From: Chlorokybus atmophyticus
Taxonomy: Eukaryota; Streptophyta; Chlorokybophyceae; Chlorokybales; Chlorokybaceae
Direction of reading: 5' to 3'
Assembly (NCBI GenBank): GCA_009103225.1
Contig: RHPI01000398.1
Span: forward strand, 3,668-45,202
Length of the DNA stretch: 41,535 nucleotides
The notes under the pieces were generated by a model. It was not told the origin of the DNA. It searched no databases and was given only the letters and a program-made list of their open reading frames with translations. Numbering within the stretch: the first letter of the stretch is position 1; each line of letters starts with the position of its first letter. The position numbers were made by a program, and so were the translations under genes. This document shows, piece by piece, positions 12,586 through 23,195 of this stretch.

Positions 12586-12740
12586 TTACGTAAAGGGCAA
12601 CTCAGGCCCGTTGCAACACCATATGGTATTGAAGACATCCGATAATGCCAGTGACACTGGTGTGGTTGCCTGTTGCTGCTTTGCTCTTTCATATTCGTAT
12701 TCAAAACAGTGCAATTGCTAAGACCGTAATGCTGCTGCTG
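12586..12740. other. 3' flank of ACC
   Basis: This follows the ACC stop codon and presumably contains its 3' UTR. I see no canonical AATAAA signal and no ORF that can be supported. Confidence 0.4.
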
Positions 12741-12743
12741 ACA

Positions 12744-12833
12744 TATTTCGTGAGAGTGGGCTTCGAAGTCATGCCCACATTGGACCACGGCTTAAGCGTT
12801 GCGCCTTGAACCACTCGGCCATTTTGGCTGATG
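12744..12833 (-). pseudogene. tRNA-Leu(TAA)-like sequence, degenerate
   Basis: Read on the minus strand it begins GCCAAAATGGCCGAGTGG, a perfect type-II tRNA 5' half with an A box. A three-pair D stem and an anticodon stem with one mismatch follow, enclosing the loop CTTAAGC (anticodon TAA, leucine). The T arm has GTGGGC/GCCCAC around TTCGAA but with about five extra bases. The 3' strand of the acceptor stem does not pair with GCCAAAA. It is therefore probably a tRNA pseudogene or tRNA-derived repeat, not a working tRNA. Confidence 0.5.
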
Positions 12834-13037
12834 CTTTGATGTCCACAAGATCAAACATTGTATGGCATTAAGCTCAATAACGGCGCCTTTCGTTCCCTTT
12901 TTATTCATGTTAGTAACGGCATCATTCAAGCCCTCGTCGCTCGCGGCGCTGGCATCGCACCATAGACCACACTCAGCATTGCCTGCTCATTACTAAACAT
13001 GTCTGTCAGACACAAGTAGTGCGTCCAGGTGAACAGT

Positions 13038-13440
13038 CCAACCTAAATAAGTGCATACCATCAGGAATGGGCATATGTATACACTTATCGCTTTTATGCA
13101 GCCTAGTTAAGTGCATATATTATGCCCGCTTTAGATGCATACGTTATGCACTTAGGCTTGGCATAGATGCACAATTCATGCACTTATTAACCCCAATCCT
13201 AAACCACGTTATCACATCTACGACCATAACCACGATACATTTCAACCATAATCCATTTGTAACTTAAGCGTAATCTACTTTTATCAGTGCATATACATAC
13301 CAAAGGGAAGGCATCTCGTTAAATTGCACTTATTAATAAATGCATATGCTCGTAACGCACAGGGATTAGCCCTAAAGACGTCGATCATGGCCAAATGTAC
13401 GCATTAAATGCGGATATGCATTTATTGAGGTTTGATTGTA
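13038..13440. repeat. cluster of TGCA-centred palindromic motifs
   Basis: AT-rich stretch with repeated, partly palindromic words of the form TGCAT-N5-ATGCACTTA: examples are TGCATACGTTATGCACTTA (around 13135) and TGCACAATTCATGCACTTA (around 13168), with looser copies at 13050, 13110, 13325 and 13400. Units are not evenly spaced. No coding potential is seen. Confidence 0.55.
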
Positions 13441-14260
13441 CTGGGTGCTATGTGTACCAATGAAGCATTAAGGTGAATGCCACAAGCATGACACATGTAC
13501 ATGCATGGACACGACACTAACAGCGGCAGCACTCACCCGCTGGGCCTCAATTACAACCACTGGGCTCGGCACACAGTCTGCACCTACCTACTTCACTACT
13601 CCTCACCCTCACGCCGGTACTACGAGTTTGTGGTCTTCGTGTTTGTTGGCATTCTTGCAAATTTGTTTAATGGTTGATGTTGACAATGTCGTGGACCAGG
13701 CAACTTACATAGGTGATATGTTGCTGCAGCTGATGTCGCATTCTGCATAGAGTATGTTTCAATTCAACAATCACGCACAAATCATGCAGCTCAAGCAAAG
13801 TGCAAGCTGCTATAGTAGGCAAATAGAGGCAGTCCCAGCACAAATATTCAACTCTCGAGACCCTATGTTACCACAACACGATGTGCTGCTATGTGCATGT
13901 GTGGTGTGTGGCGCGGCAACATGGACATTCTATGACCAAAGATCACATATGTTGCATGTTGCAACATCTTGTTCATATGTGTTATAATGGTATGGATTTA
14001 CATTAAATTCTCAACCACCATCGCCTTTTGCAAATGTGACCTACAGGAAATCCCTCATTTTGTAGCAATATGCATGCTATTTGCAGAATACTATATATAT
14101 TATACCTAGCAAGTGGCTGTCCTTGACTACAGGGGCCAACAGGCTTTTCACGTTGACCATGCTTATCATGTGAAACGACAATTCTCTATTATATGCGAGA
14201 ATGTTTGTAACATAGTTTATAATCTTCAACTGTTCAAAGCACTTGCAACTTTGCACTTGC
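13441..14260. other. intergenic, nothing assigned
   Basis: Short open frames (for example at 13495-13750) have no domain features, no supporting splice pattern and compete with each other in frame. I see no gene, RNA or mobile element. Confidence 0.5.
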
Positions 14261-14264
14261 ATGT

Positions 14265-14296
14265 CATAAATGCTCGCAGACTTGCGAGCGTTTATG
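14265..14296. repeat. hairpin with 14-bp arms
   Basis: CATAAATGCTCGCA at 14265-14278 is matched by TGCGAGCGTTTATG at 14283-14296, with one mismatch and a 4-nt loop. It directly precedes the 87-bp hairpin repeat. Confidence 0.8.
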
Positions 14297-14298
14297 GC

Positions 14299-14472
14299 AA
14301 ATGTGGCGTATGCTTTCAAGCATACGCCACATTTGAGTAGCGGTTGTTTAAGCTGACCAACAAAATCTACCAATTTATATTGCGATAATGTGGCGTATGC
14401 TTTCAAGCATACGCCACATTTAAGTAGCGGTTGTTAAAGCTGACCAACAAAATTTACCGATTTATATTGCAG
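14299..14472. repeat. two tandem 87-bp units, each with a near-perfect hairpin
   Basis: Units start at 14300 and 14387. Each holds an inverted repeat with arms AATGTGGCGTATGCTT and AAGCATACGCCACATT separated by only 2 nt (17-bp arms in the first copy, 16-bp in the second). A shared tail follows with AGTAGCGGTTGTT and GCTGACCAACAAAAT. The copies differ at few positions. This could be part of a MITE-like element or a cruciform-forming site. Confidence 0.85.
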
Positions 14473-14479
14473 TAAAAGA

Positions 14480-16860
14480 CACACACATACAATTCACAAC
14501 CCTTGACAATCTGACAACCAAGTGCAACCCGATGTACGGCTCATTAGCACAAGAGCTGATTGTTAAAGTGAACTACTTATGTATTGCTCATACACACTTT
14601 GCGCAATAGTGAAAGTAGGTAGGTAGTGACTTAGTGTATCATAGTGTAGCTCAGTGCTGTTGTTGTTTGCCAACCGGTATTCAAAACGCAGTGCGATTGT
14701 CAGTGGTGCATGTATCATGCATTCTGCCGCATTCTCTCATTGCATTCTTTGTACACTCAAAGAGTTGTACTTTCATTCAAGCATGCGGTCAAAATGATAA
14801 TTTGGCTTTGAGTGACTATGTCTTAAGCTTGTCACACGTGACATCCATGGCTATTTATTAATCAATGTCGAGCTTCAATAAGCACAGCAGTTGCACTCTT
14901 GTCCGCCCCCTCTAATTCTCATTAAATAGGTGGGGGGTGAAACTTTGCCACAAAAGGGGCAGAGCCTTGACCTTGCCTATGTCCAAAAGCCCCCTTTTCA
15001 TCCCAAACGTCACCCTAGCTTTTAACAGCAAAAACCGTTGTACAACATACACATGTGTATGGCGTAACCATTTTTGCATGAGCATATCATCTTTGTACTC
15101 ACTCGGTGGGTATTGCAATGAACCTATTGCACATGCAACAATGTTCAAAGACTTATACCAAACTTTGTATCAACTTGGTTAAAGAATACGTTTCAACATT
15201 AAACGTCAAGCAATTGTACATTTGTTAAGCTTTTGTAACGTTGCTCGTGCACTCCGAGACCTTTTTGCAAAGAGCCGCCATAATGTGCTGAAAAATATGG
15301 TTCACCTTGTGTAACCCCCGTCTTTTCATGCAATCCAATCAACATCTATCAGAATGGAAACGTCTTAGCCAATGGACCATTGATGAACTTCTTGCAAAGT
15401 GTTGTCGTGGAGCTATTTTATACGATGATTTCGTAGCGCCACGACAGTACAATTCACCCTCAATGTAATCACTTTCGTACTTATGCCATGTTGGACATTT
15501 TACCAGTAATGATAGTATGTTAATAACCGTACACATTGCAATTATAACCCCTTACAAAGATCATGCATATATCGCTGACCACCCAGTGCCAGGCCTTTTT
15601 TCTACAACTTAGCTAGCTACTGCAAGTGAGCACTAGCATACATGTGCATACACTATCAGTTATACAACAGTGTAAGTGCAAGATAGCATTACTCAGTCTT
15701 AAAGCAAAACCGTCCTAGTAGGGGATGTCCCAAGTCTTTCTCTTCAGAGCAGGCTCCTCAAAGACACACCCGTGAAGGCTGTCCTCTGGTCTTCCTTCGC
15801 ACACCGCTCCCAACATAACTCACAGCCTACCTAACATAGAGCAGGGGGAAGGCCCTTTGAACAGCTACCGCCAAGCACCCCTCACACAGTAGTGAGCATA
15901 CGGAGTCCCACACTTGTGGTTGTGTGGACACTGCCAGCAATGTCGTTATAAACTCCTATTTAATGCCTTCCCACTGGTCACATGTTGAGAGGTCAGAAGA
16001 GGTCAGAAGTGCACCCTCTCAGCCAGCTGGCTAAGTGCCATATATACCACACGTGCTGTATTATGCTCCACCACCTTGGGCTGTAGAGCTAACAGTCAAA
16101 CACATCACTTGACTGCTCAGTGCCTGCTTGCCTTAGCCGAGCACCCTTACGAGGATGATACCAATGCGGAGTTGTCCTCATATGAGGCAACAAAGCATGT
16201 CACATCACATCATGTGACTGCGTACCGACTGGCCCTGTGCTGGCTCCTTTCAGCACTTGTACAATCCGGCCCTTGGGCTCAGAGGCTGGTTGCAAACCAA
16301 AATCCACTGTGCACTATACACACACATGGAAGCAACAGTCGTAGGCAACCAGCTGTCAAGCTATGTTAAAGCAAGCAATGCATGAGAACGAGTAACGCCT
16401 TGCCTCTAGGGCGTGACAATCACATGTAAGAACAATTGGCATTAATATGGAGTGCGACTACAACGATCGCAGCAAATATTGATGTCGTAATTAGAGTTTG
16501 AGTATAGTGTAGTATCTAGGTGTTGATACATGGATGATGGAATGATACAAAAGTGGTGATGCAACGACAGCTTGTTGTTGCAAATAAATATCTTGTGTAT
16601 AATTTATCTCCAATTTTTGCTTTATAGTCATAAGACATGTATATATCTAGACCTTGTTTTATTGTATTGAACGTGATCAACGTTTAATATTATGATAACA
16701 TATTATAATATCATTACACTATGGTTGGCATTTGCCGTTGCGCTACAAAGATCGACCTTGCTGTGTGTGCAGTGGGGGATCTTCATCGTGCAGTGTTACA
16801 TCTGTGGTCACCATTTTTAGGATAGTCTATATTGTAATGACTTGTGCTTACAAATCACAT
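14480..16860. other. intergenic stretch without a supported gene
   Basis: Mostly AT-rich. A block from about 15710 to 16400 is visibly richer in G and C, contains a 97-residue open frame (16076-16369) and could be a remnant of a mobile element, but I found neither domain motifs nor matching terminal repeats. The rest shows no coding signal. Confidence 0.45.
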
Positions 16861-16874
16861 GAAAAAGTCAGCGC

Positions 16875-17345
16875 AAACCATGGTGGTTGACACCAGTGTG
16901 GTCGTGAATGGTCACACCACATGTGGCACATCGTCAGGACCACCCTATGGCCTACATAACAGCGATAACCACATGTGGCCAACCGTCATGACCATTCAGA
17001 CTACACTGTATGTGGTCTGAATGCATACCATACCTGGCCTGAATGTGGGTACCAAATATGGTGATGAACTCACCACCACATGCATGTGGTCGGCAATTAC
17101 GTGCATACAAGGTCGTTCAATCATGTGATTAATTAATAAGTCACCACCATGTGTGTTTGTGATGTTGTGACCATGCTGTCTTGGTGGTGCCTTCACACCA
17201 TACTTGCAGGTTCATACCATGCGTGGTTGGCCAGTCATGTGCTCCATGCACGCGACCACCATTAATGGTTGTGATGTTGTAACCTGGTGGTGGTGGTGGT
17301 GGTGAATGTTACAACCACAGTGCCAATTCACACCATGCATGGTCG
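16875..17345. repeat. ACCA-N4-TGGT palindrome array, left outer block
   Basis: Degenerate tandem array of a 12-bp palindrome, ACCANNNNTGGT, spaced by linkers of roughly 12-14 nt often resembling GTGATGTTGTA or GTCATGAC. Clear members: ACCATTAATGGT at 17258, ACCATGCATGGT at 17332, ACCAAATATGGT near 17050 and ACCACATGCATGTGGT near 17075. A short (GGT)n run is included at 17284-17303. The same 12-mers recur at 23863-24490 and in the right arm, so the blocks belong to one family. Confidence 0.8.
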
Positions 17346-17520
17346 TAATGTATGCTTGCGAAATGCCAAACTCAGTCTGCAGATGGGTTCGTGTTCGGTG
17401 CTGGCAAATTGCAGAACTGCAGGTAATGCTAAACTGTGTTGTAAAAATAAAAGACATCGCAATGAACGCTGGGAGTTGATCATGAGATCTGATGATGTTA
17501 GTCAGGATTCTGACCAGTAG

Positions 17521-18187
17521 TGTAACAGTCAAGGCCAAATTTCGTGATTTTCATGGCCATTTTAGGCCTTATTTGTAAGGTACATGTTTTTAATGACATG
17601 TGCGGATATCGGCGAGTTATGAGTCTGCCGCGGATATCGACCGGGGCCGCAAGACCAGTCTGGAAGCCGCCAGAAAACGGAGGGCCAGTCGAGAAGGGCT
17701 CGACCAGATTTCCGGGCCTGGCGCCAAGTAGTATAACTTGACCATATGAGCAGCAAATGAGGAGATCTTTGGTGCGTTGGAAAGGTCTAGAAGTGTACTA
17801 CAAGATTCTGCAGGAATATCTTAGCTTCCAGTTCCGTCTAGCGCTAGAGTCGTCTAGACAGTAGCATGTGCAGACTATTAGGTATAAAAGTGACATTCTA
17901 CAATTTGCAATACAACCTTTAGCTCCCTAGTTTCTGGTGTGCAAGCTTGGTGGTGGTTAGCAGCGGTTGCTAGCGTGTGGCCACTTGCGTGTGCTTACTT
18001 GTGTGACGACCCAAGGCGCTACACAAGTCGGTGTGTAGCTTCGAGCGCATGCGCGTGCATACGCGAGTGGCGGGGCGCGTGTGTGTGCTTGGCAGAGGGG
18101 GCAAGGTTCCGGTGTGAATACTGTGCCTTGGTGAGAGGGTTGTGGATTGGACCAACTCACAGGTAGCAAGGCACGAGCACCGTCACA
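17521..18187 (+). repeat. 5' LTR of the chromovirus
   Basis: Begins TGTAACAGTC and ends CCGTCACA. TATAAAAG at 17883-17890 is a likely core promoter. About 667 bp, aligned along its length with 23191-23862 with scattered substitutions and small indels. Confidence 0.93.
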
Positions 18188-18189
18188 AC

Positions 18190-18201
18190 TGGTATCGGAG
18201 C
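18190..18201 (+). other. primer binding site (initiator tRNA-Met type)
   Basis: TGGTATCGGAGC lies two bases after the 5' LTR. It matches the usual TGGTATCAGAGC initiator-Met primer site except at one position, which may reflect this organism's own initiator tRNA. Confidence 0.8.
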
Positions 18202-18281
18202 ACGGTTTACGAAGGTGAGAGAGGAAGTGTGTGGGCGTTTACACTTTTCATTCGGAAGCGGAGTGTAGTGTGTTAGTAGAG

Positions 18282-19304
18282 ATGGAGGATGCTCGCATGG
18301 AAGAGCTTCAAGCTGCCATATTAGCATTAAGAGAAGAGCTTCATCACACGCAAGCGGCGGCACAAGCACAACGCGAGGCGTATGAGCATGCGATGGCGCG
18401 TGTACAAATTCTCATGGCATCAAGCTCGCGCGTGCATGTGAAGGTGCCAAAGCCCAAGCCATTCAGGGTTCAACGTGATGGAGATGCAGTGGAAGAATGG
18501 ATTTTTCAAGTATCGTCTTGGTTTAAGCTCACAGAGGTGCCCACGCATCTGCACGTGGAGGTTGCAGCGACATTGCTTGAAGGTGCAGCACTTGTGTGGT
18601 GGAGGCATCGATGTACGCGTGTTACAAGTGGGTTGGCGCTACCATTGACCACCATGGAAGAGTTGGCACTGGAGGTCAGACATCGATTTGTTCCCGTTGA
18701 GAGCGTGAAGGCCGCACGCGACAAAATTGCAGCCCTTATGCAAATGGGGTCGGTGATGGCGTACATGGCCGCGTTTCAGCGATTGGTGATGTCCATACCC
18801 AATATGACCGAGGAGGAGCAGTTGGACAGGTATACACGTGGTTTAAAACCTTTGGGGCGTAAAGAAGTGGAGCTACGGGACCCAAAGACACTCGCGGAGG
18901 CTATACGCATCGCGGAGCGTCTCGACGCGTTGTACTTCAAGTCCACTTCAAGAAACACTGACTGGAGGCAAAGGCATGGTGATCAGCCCGGGGGAGGCTT
19001 TCAACACGCATGGAGACGAAGAGAACCAAGTTTAGCACTTGGAGGTGGAGCTGACTCTGGGCCTGCACCAATGGAGGTGGGTGCCATACACACACATGGA
19101 AGTGAGGCGAAGCACGGCGGACGTGGTGAAAGAGGTAAAGGTGTGCGCAAGTGTTATGCGTGTGGGTTGACGGAGCATTTGGCGTACGGATGCCCCAAAC
19201 GAAGCACGCAAAGGCCAACACCGGATGGCAACCCTCGCCGTGATTGTCGTGTCAACACCATGGAGCAAACTGGCGTGGAGTTGGAAAACGACTTCCCCCA
19301 GTAG
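18282..19304 (+). CDS. gag of the chromovirus
   Basis: Structural protein that packages the element RNA. The ATG at 18282 is the first in the frame after the primer binding site; 340 codons follow. An N-terminal helical/coiled-coil stretch rich in Glu and Ala precedes a capsid-like segment with VEEWIFQVSSWF and ATLLEGAALVWW, typical of Ty3/gypsy Gag. A zinc knuckle C-X2-C-X4-H-X4-C is encoded at 19152-19193 (CYACGLTEHLAYGC). The frame ends at TAG 19302-19304, just before the first duplicated contig-end stretch, so the original gag-pol junction cannot be judged here. Confidence 0.88.
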   Translation: MEDARMEELQAAILALREELHHTQAAAQAQREAYEHAMARVQILMASSSRVHVKVPKPKPFRVQRDGDAVEEWIFQVSSWFKLTEVPTHLHVEVAATLLEGAALVWWRHRCTRVTSGLALPLTTMEELALEVRHRFVPVESVKAARDKIAALMQMGSVMAYMAAFQRLVMSIPNMTEEEQLDRYTRGLKPLGRKEVELRDPKTLAEAIRIAERLDALYFKSTSRNTDWRQRHGDQPGGGFQHAWRRREPSLALGGGADSGPAPMEVGAIHTHGSEAKHGGRGERGKGVRKCYACGLTEHLAYGCPKRSTQRPTPDGNPRRDCRVNTMEQTGVELENDFPQ

Positions 19305-19623
19305 GTGAGGAGGCTACTGCTGTGGATAGGAAGGAGCCTCATGCACGGACGGATGCTGTGACGTTTTAATTAAAGAAGCAAGAGGAGATGGCTATGAACG
19401 CGCCAACGGTGGTGAGTTATGCAAAAGAGGAGACAACAAAGTACTTCGGGCTTCGAGCACANTGTAGGTGAGGAGGCTACTACTAGGGATAGGAAGGAGC
19501 CTCATGCGCGGACGGATGCTGTGACGTTTCCATTAAAGAAGCATGAGGAGATGGCTATGAACGCGCCAACGGCGGTGAGTTATGCAAAAGAGGAGACAAC
19601 AAAGTACTTCGGGCTTCGAGCAC
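19301..19623. other. direct duplication around N at 19462 (probable assembly join)
   Basis: 19301-19461 and 19464-19623 are near-identical copies (offset 163) separated by a single N. The pattern is that of two overlapping contig ends joined without merging. Copies differ at a few sites (for example TTTTAATTAAAG against TTTCCATTAAAG), so the two contigs may come from different element copies. Confidence 0.85.
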
Positions 19624-20147
19624 ACATTTGCGATGACCAAGGACGATGGAGACAGTGTAAGCTCATGATTGATAGCGGTGCCAACAGCAACTTTATGAGT
19701 ATTGATATTGCGCGGCGTTACGGTTGGCTTTCGTCATTACGAGGAGGTGAAGTGAAGCTCGCTGATGGAGAGCCACCCTCTGGAGGTGATGGCGCTGCGT
19801 TTATGACCAAAGAGTTGTGCGTTTGCATTGGGAAGATGAAGGAGAGCATGCGATTTTGCTGCATCACCCTACGGAACGTGTTTGATGGGATTTTGGGACT
19901 ACCGTGGCTATGGCAACATAATCCATCCATCAATTGGAGGAAGCGCGCGCTCACCATCGAACGAAATGGTGGAGAATCCATTCAAGCTGCGTCGGACGTC
20001 ATCGAGGCGCGGCACGCACAATCAGGTGGTACGACAATTGGCCAGATCAGTTATGTGCAATTGAGGAAGTTATGTCTCAACGGAAGGCAAAGGCTGCATG
20101 GTTGTGTGTTATGCGCGAAAACACTGCAAAGTCAGCACCAGAGCTGA
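19540..20147 (+). pseudogene. chromovirus protease region
   Basis: Retropepsin-type aspartic protease segment of Pol. The active-site motif is LMIDSGANSNF, with the Asp-Ser-Gly codons at 19671-19679; a downstream GILGLPWL motif (near 19888) fits the second conserved block of this family. The reading frame runs into the second duplicated join at 20074-20350 and stops at 20147, so continuity with reverse transcriptase is lost in this assembly. Confidence 0.8.
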
Positions 20148-20350
20148 GTGACGATGTTAAGACGGCTACGATGGACCCCGAGGTGCGTAAACTTGTTAAA
20201 GAATACCAAGANGTCTCAACGGAAGGCAAAGGCTGCATGGTTGTGTGTGGTGCGCGAAAACATTGCAAAGTCAGCACCAGAGCTGAGTGACGATGTTAAG
20301 ACGGCTACGATGGACCCCGAGGTGCGTAAACTTGTTAAAGAATACCAAGA
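20074..20350. other. direct duplication around N at 20212 (probable assembly join)
   Basis: 20074-20211 and 20213-20350 repeat each other (offset 139) with few mismatches and a single N between. As at 19462, this looks like unmerged overlap between contigs rather than biological repetition. Confidence 0.85.
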
Positions 20351-21735
20351 TATCATGGTGGACGGACTTCCATCTGGTCTACCACCTCCACGGAGCGTAG
20401 ACCACCGTGTGGAGCTGATTGAGGGCGTGCTCAAGCCACCGTATCGACCCGTGTACAAGTTGTCACCTTTGGAGCTGGAGGAGGCCGAGAGTCAGGTGGC
20501 GGACTTGCTGAAAAGAGGCTACATCAAGCCCAGTAAGTCCCCCTATGGTGCACCTATTTTGTTTGTACGAAAGAAGAACGGGAGCTTGCGCATGTGCGTC
20601 GACTACCGAGCTCTCAACAACATTACGAAGAGGAATTGCTTTCCACTCCTACGTATCGACGAGTTGCTGGAGCAATTGCAAGGTGCGCAGTACTTCACAA
20701 CACTTGATCTTGCTGGAGGTTATCACCAAATCCGCATCGCGTCCGAGGATGTGGAGAAAACAGCATTTAACACACGTTATGGGCACTACGAGTGGTTGGT
20801 CATGTCCTTCGAACTTACGAACGCACTGGCAACATTTCAAACGCTTATGAACAGCGTTTTTGCTGACTTGATTGGTAAGGGAGTCCTCGTGTACCTCGAC
20901 AACATTTTGGTGTACGCGACAACAAAGGAGGAGCACGTGGCACTTCTACGGCGCGTGTTGCAGCGTTTGTGCGAACACAAATTGTACGCCCAGCTACAAA
21001 AGTGCATTCTTGCTTCGAGAGGTGGAGTACCTAGGCCACATCGTGTCGCATGAAGGCATCAAGCCAGACCCCAACAAAGTGCAGGTGGTGCGCGAGTGGG
21101 CTGCCCCGACCAACGTAAAGGAGGTGATGTCCTTTTTAGGCCTTGCGGGGTATTATCGCAAGTTTATCATGGGGTTTTCGCGAATAGCTGCTCCCTTGAC
21201 TGCCCTACTCAAGAAGGGAAAGCCTTGGAGCTGGTCAGCAATAGAGGAACATGCATTTGCTGCGTTGAAGAAGGCGCTGACGGAGGCACCAGTCCTGGCT
21301 CACCCCGACATGGAAAAGACATTTATTTTGGCTTGCGACGCGTCCGACACAGCCGTAGGAGCTGTTTTGCAGCAAGACCATGGCAACGGCCTTCAACCAG
21401 TAGCATTCTTCAGCAAGAAGATGAGTGGTGCGGAGCTGAATTACCCCGTGCACGAGAAGGAACTTTTGGCGCAAGTCATGGCGCTACCACAATGGCGTTG
21501 TTTTCTGGAAGGCAAAAAGTTCGTGCTTGAGACGGATCACTCTCCACTGAGGTACTTACAAACACAACCTCATCTGAGTCGCAGACAAGCTCGATGGCTT
21601 GAGTTCTTTCAACTTTTTGACTTCGATATCAAGTACAAGCCCGGTACGTCAAATGGTGTTGCTGACGCGCTGAGCCGGCTTAATGCAATTGAGGCTTGCC
21701 ACTCGCTCAAGTGCAGCCCGAGTGGACCGACCTGA
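20213..21735 (+). pseudogene. chromovirus reverse transcriptase and RNase H
   Basis: Copies element RNA into DNA. RT blocks run from about 20400 to 21010: [52 protein letters not shown]. The catalytic box reads YLDN at 20892-20903 where the family has YxDD, a change of a catalytic aspartate; the inverted copy on the right retains YLDD. A frame break near 21003 (loss of two bases relative to the right copy) separates RT from the connection domain and RNase H, whose motifs ILACDASDTAVGAVL, KELLAQVMAL and LETDHSPLRYL follow in another frame up to 21735. The next segment (integrase) overlaps its end. Nonfunctional as read. Confidence 0.9.
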
Positions 21736-22745
21736 TTCGGCAAGTGCTTTGTGAAGACACGGAGGGTATGAAACTGTTGCAAGAGCTGGAAAATGCAGCT
21801 ACGGACACAAGTGGGCATTGGTCAATGCGCGACGGGCTGCTGTGGCACCACGGGCGCTTGTACATCCCCAACGTCGCGCATATCCGCGTGAAGTTGCTGA
21901 AGGAAGCTCATGACGTGCCCATTGGTGGTCACCAAGGGTTGGAAAGGACTTTGGCAAGCTTGAAGCAGTATTTTTACTGACGAGAGATGCATCGCGATGT
22001 GCGCGACTACGTGGCGTTGTGCGACGCATGCCAAAGGGTGAAGGCAAGCAACCAAAAGCCAGGTGGGTTGCTGCAACCTCTCCCTGTGCCATTGTCCAAG
22101 TGGGAGCAAGTTACCATGGACTTTATCACGGGGCTACCAACGACAAAAGAAGGGTACGACGCTATACTTGTGTTCGTCGACAAAACCAGCAAAATGGTAC
22201 GCTTGGCATCGTGTAGTGAGTCTTGCACGGCACCGGAGGCAGCACGCTTTTTCGTGAAGCATGTATTTCGTTCTCATGGGTTACCACGAAGCATTGTGAG
22301 TGATCGCGACCCGCGCTTTACAAGTAAGTTTTGGGAGGCGCTGCATAGTGCACTGGGTACCACACTGAAGTTTATCACGGCATTCCACCCGCAAACTGAT
22401 GGGCAAACGGAGCGGGCCAACTGTGTGATCGAGGACATGCTGCGTTGCTACGTTAACGCGCGACAAGACAATTGGGCGGAGCTGCTTGAGTTGGTTGAGT
22501 TTGCGATCAACAACCACCACAATGCAAGCACAGGTGTCACTCCCTTCCTTATGAACTATGGGCAACATCCATTGACACCGTTGACGGCATGGACACCGCG
22601 ACGACATGACGTGCGTGTGGAGGCAGCTAATGACTTCCTTACAAAGTGCGCGGACATTAACAAGGCAGCTAGGGAGGCGCTATTGGTGGCACAAAATCGG
22701 CAGAAGCAGTACGCGGACGCGCATCGCCGACGCCTCACGTTTTAG
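21696..22745 (+). pseudogene. chromovirus integrase
   Basis: Inserts element DNA into the host genome. The N-terminal HHCC zinc finger is visible (His and His around GGHQGLERT, then CDACQRVK). The catalytic core has MDFITGLP (first Asp), SDRDPRFTS (second Asp) and HPQTDGQTERAN with the glutamate following. An in-frame TGA at 21978-21980 splits the zinc finger, where the family usually has tryptophan, and a TAG at 22743-22745 ends the core before the C-terminal part. Both stops are also present in the right inverted copy, so they predate the duplication. Confidence 0.9.
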
Positions 22746-22757
22746 GAAGGCGACATT

Positions 22758-23195
22758 GTGTTACTCTCCGCGAAGCACGTCCAGGTGCGTACGGGAGTTT
22801 GCAAGCTGAATAAACGCTGGTTGGGACCATTTAAGGTCAGCAAAGTTATCTCGGACGTGGCGTACAAACTGGAGCTACCCAACACCATGCGTGTGCACCC
22901 CGTTTTTCACGTCTCCCTTCTGAAAGCATATCAAGGACAACCGCCAGAAAGGCCGCCCCCCGAAGTTGGCACGGATGGTGAACCAGAGTGGGAGGTAGAA
23001 GACATCCTGGGTGAGAAGTTTGTGCATGGCGTGCGCAAGTTCTTAGTGAAATTGAAGGGCTATCCGTTGCATGAAGCATCCTGGGAGCCAGAGGCACACT
23101 TGACGAATGCTCAAGACGTTGTGCGTGACTATCTTGCTCGACAACAACCTTGCGAGCTTCGAGGACGAAGCTCACCTAGGGGGGGAGGAGTTTAA
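22758..23195 (+). pseudogene. integrase C-terminal part with chromodomain
   Basis: Continues the integrase after the TAG at 22743. GPFKVSKVISDVAYKLELP and HPVFHVSLLK form the GPY/F-type module. A chromodomain follows (about 22990-23115): WEVEDILGEK, KFLVKLKGYP, and ASWEPEAHL, with the aromatic cage positions present. This domain directs chromoviruses to chromatin marks and places the element in that clade of Ty3/gypsy. Confidence 0.9.
23178..23190 (+). other. polypurine tract
   Basis: AGGGGGGGAGGAG immediately before the 3' LTR; the expected plus-strand primer site. Confidence 0.88.

Noticed and set aside
13495-13987. Overlapping plus-strand frames of 60-82 residues
   Set aside because: Frames compete over the same bases and show no family features.
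16076-16369. 97-residue open frame in a GC-richer block
   Set aside because: No motif, no start context, no flanking exons; kept only as a note on the block.
16875-17345. CRISPR array
   Set aside because: Units are degenerate palindromes with short variable linkers, in eukaryotic DNA with no cas genes; not repeat-spacer architecture.
19301-20350. Genuine tandem repeats inside the retrotransposon
   Set aside because: Each pair is separated by a single N exactly at the repeat boundary, the signature of unmerged contig overlap.
22758-23195. Retroviral envelope gene after integrase
   Set aside because: The downstream segment is the integrase C-terminus with chromodomain, followed at once by the polypurine tract and LTR.
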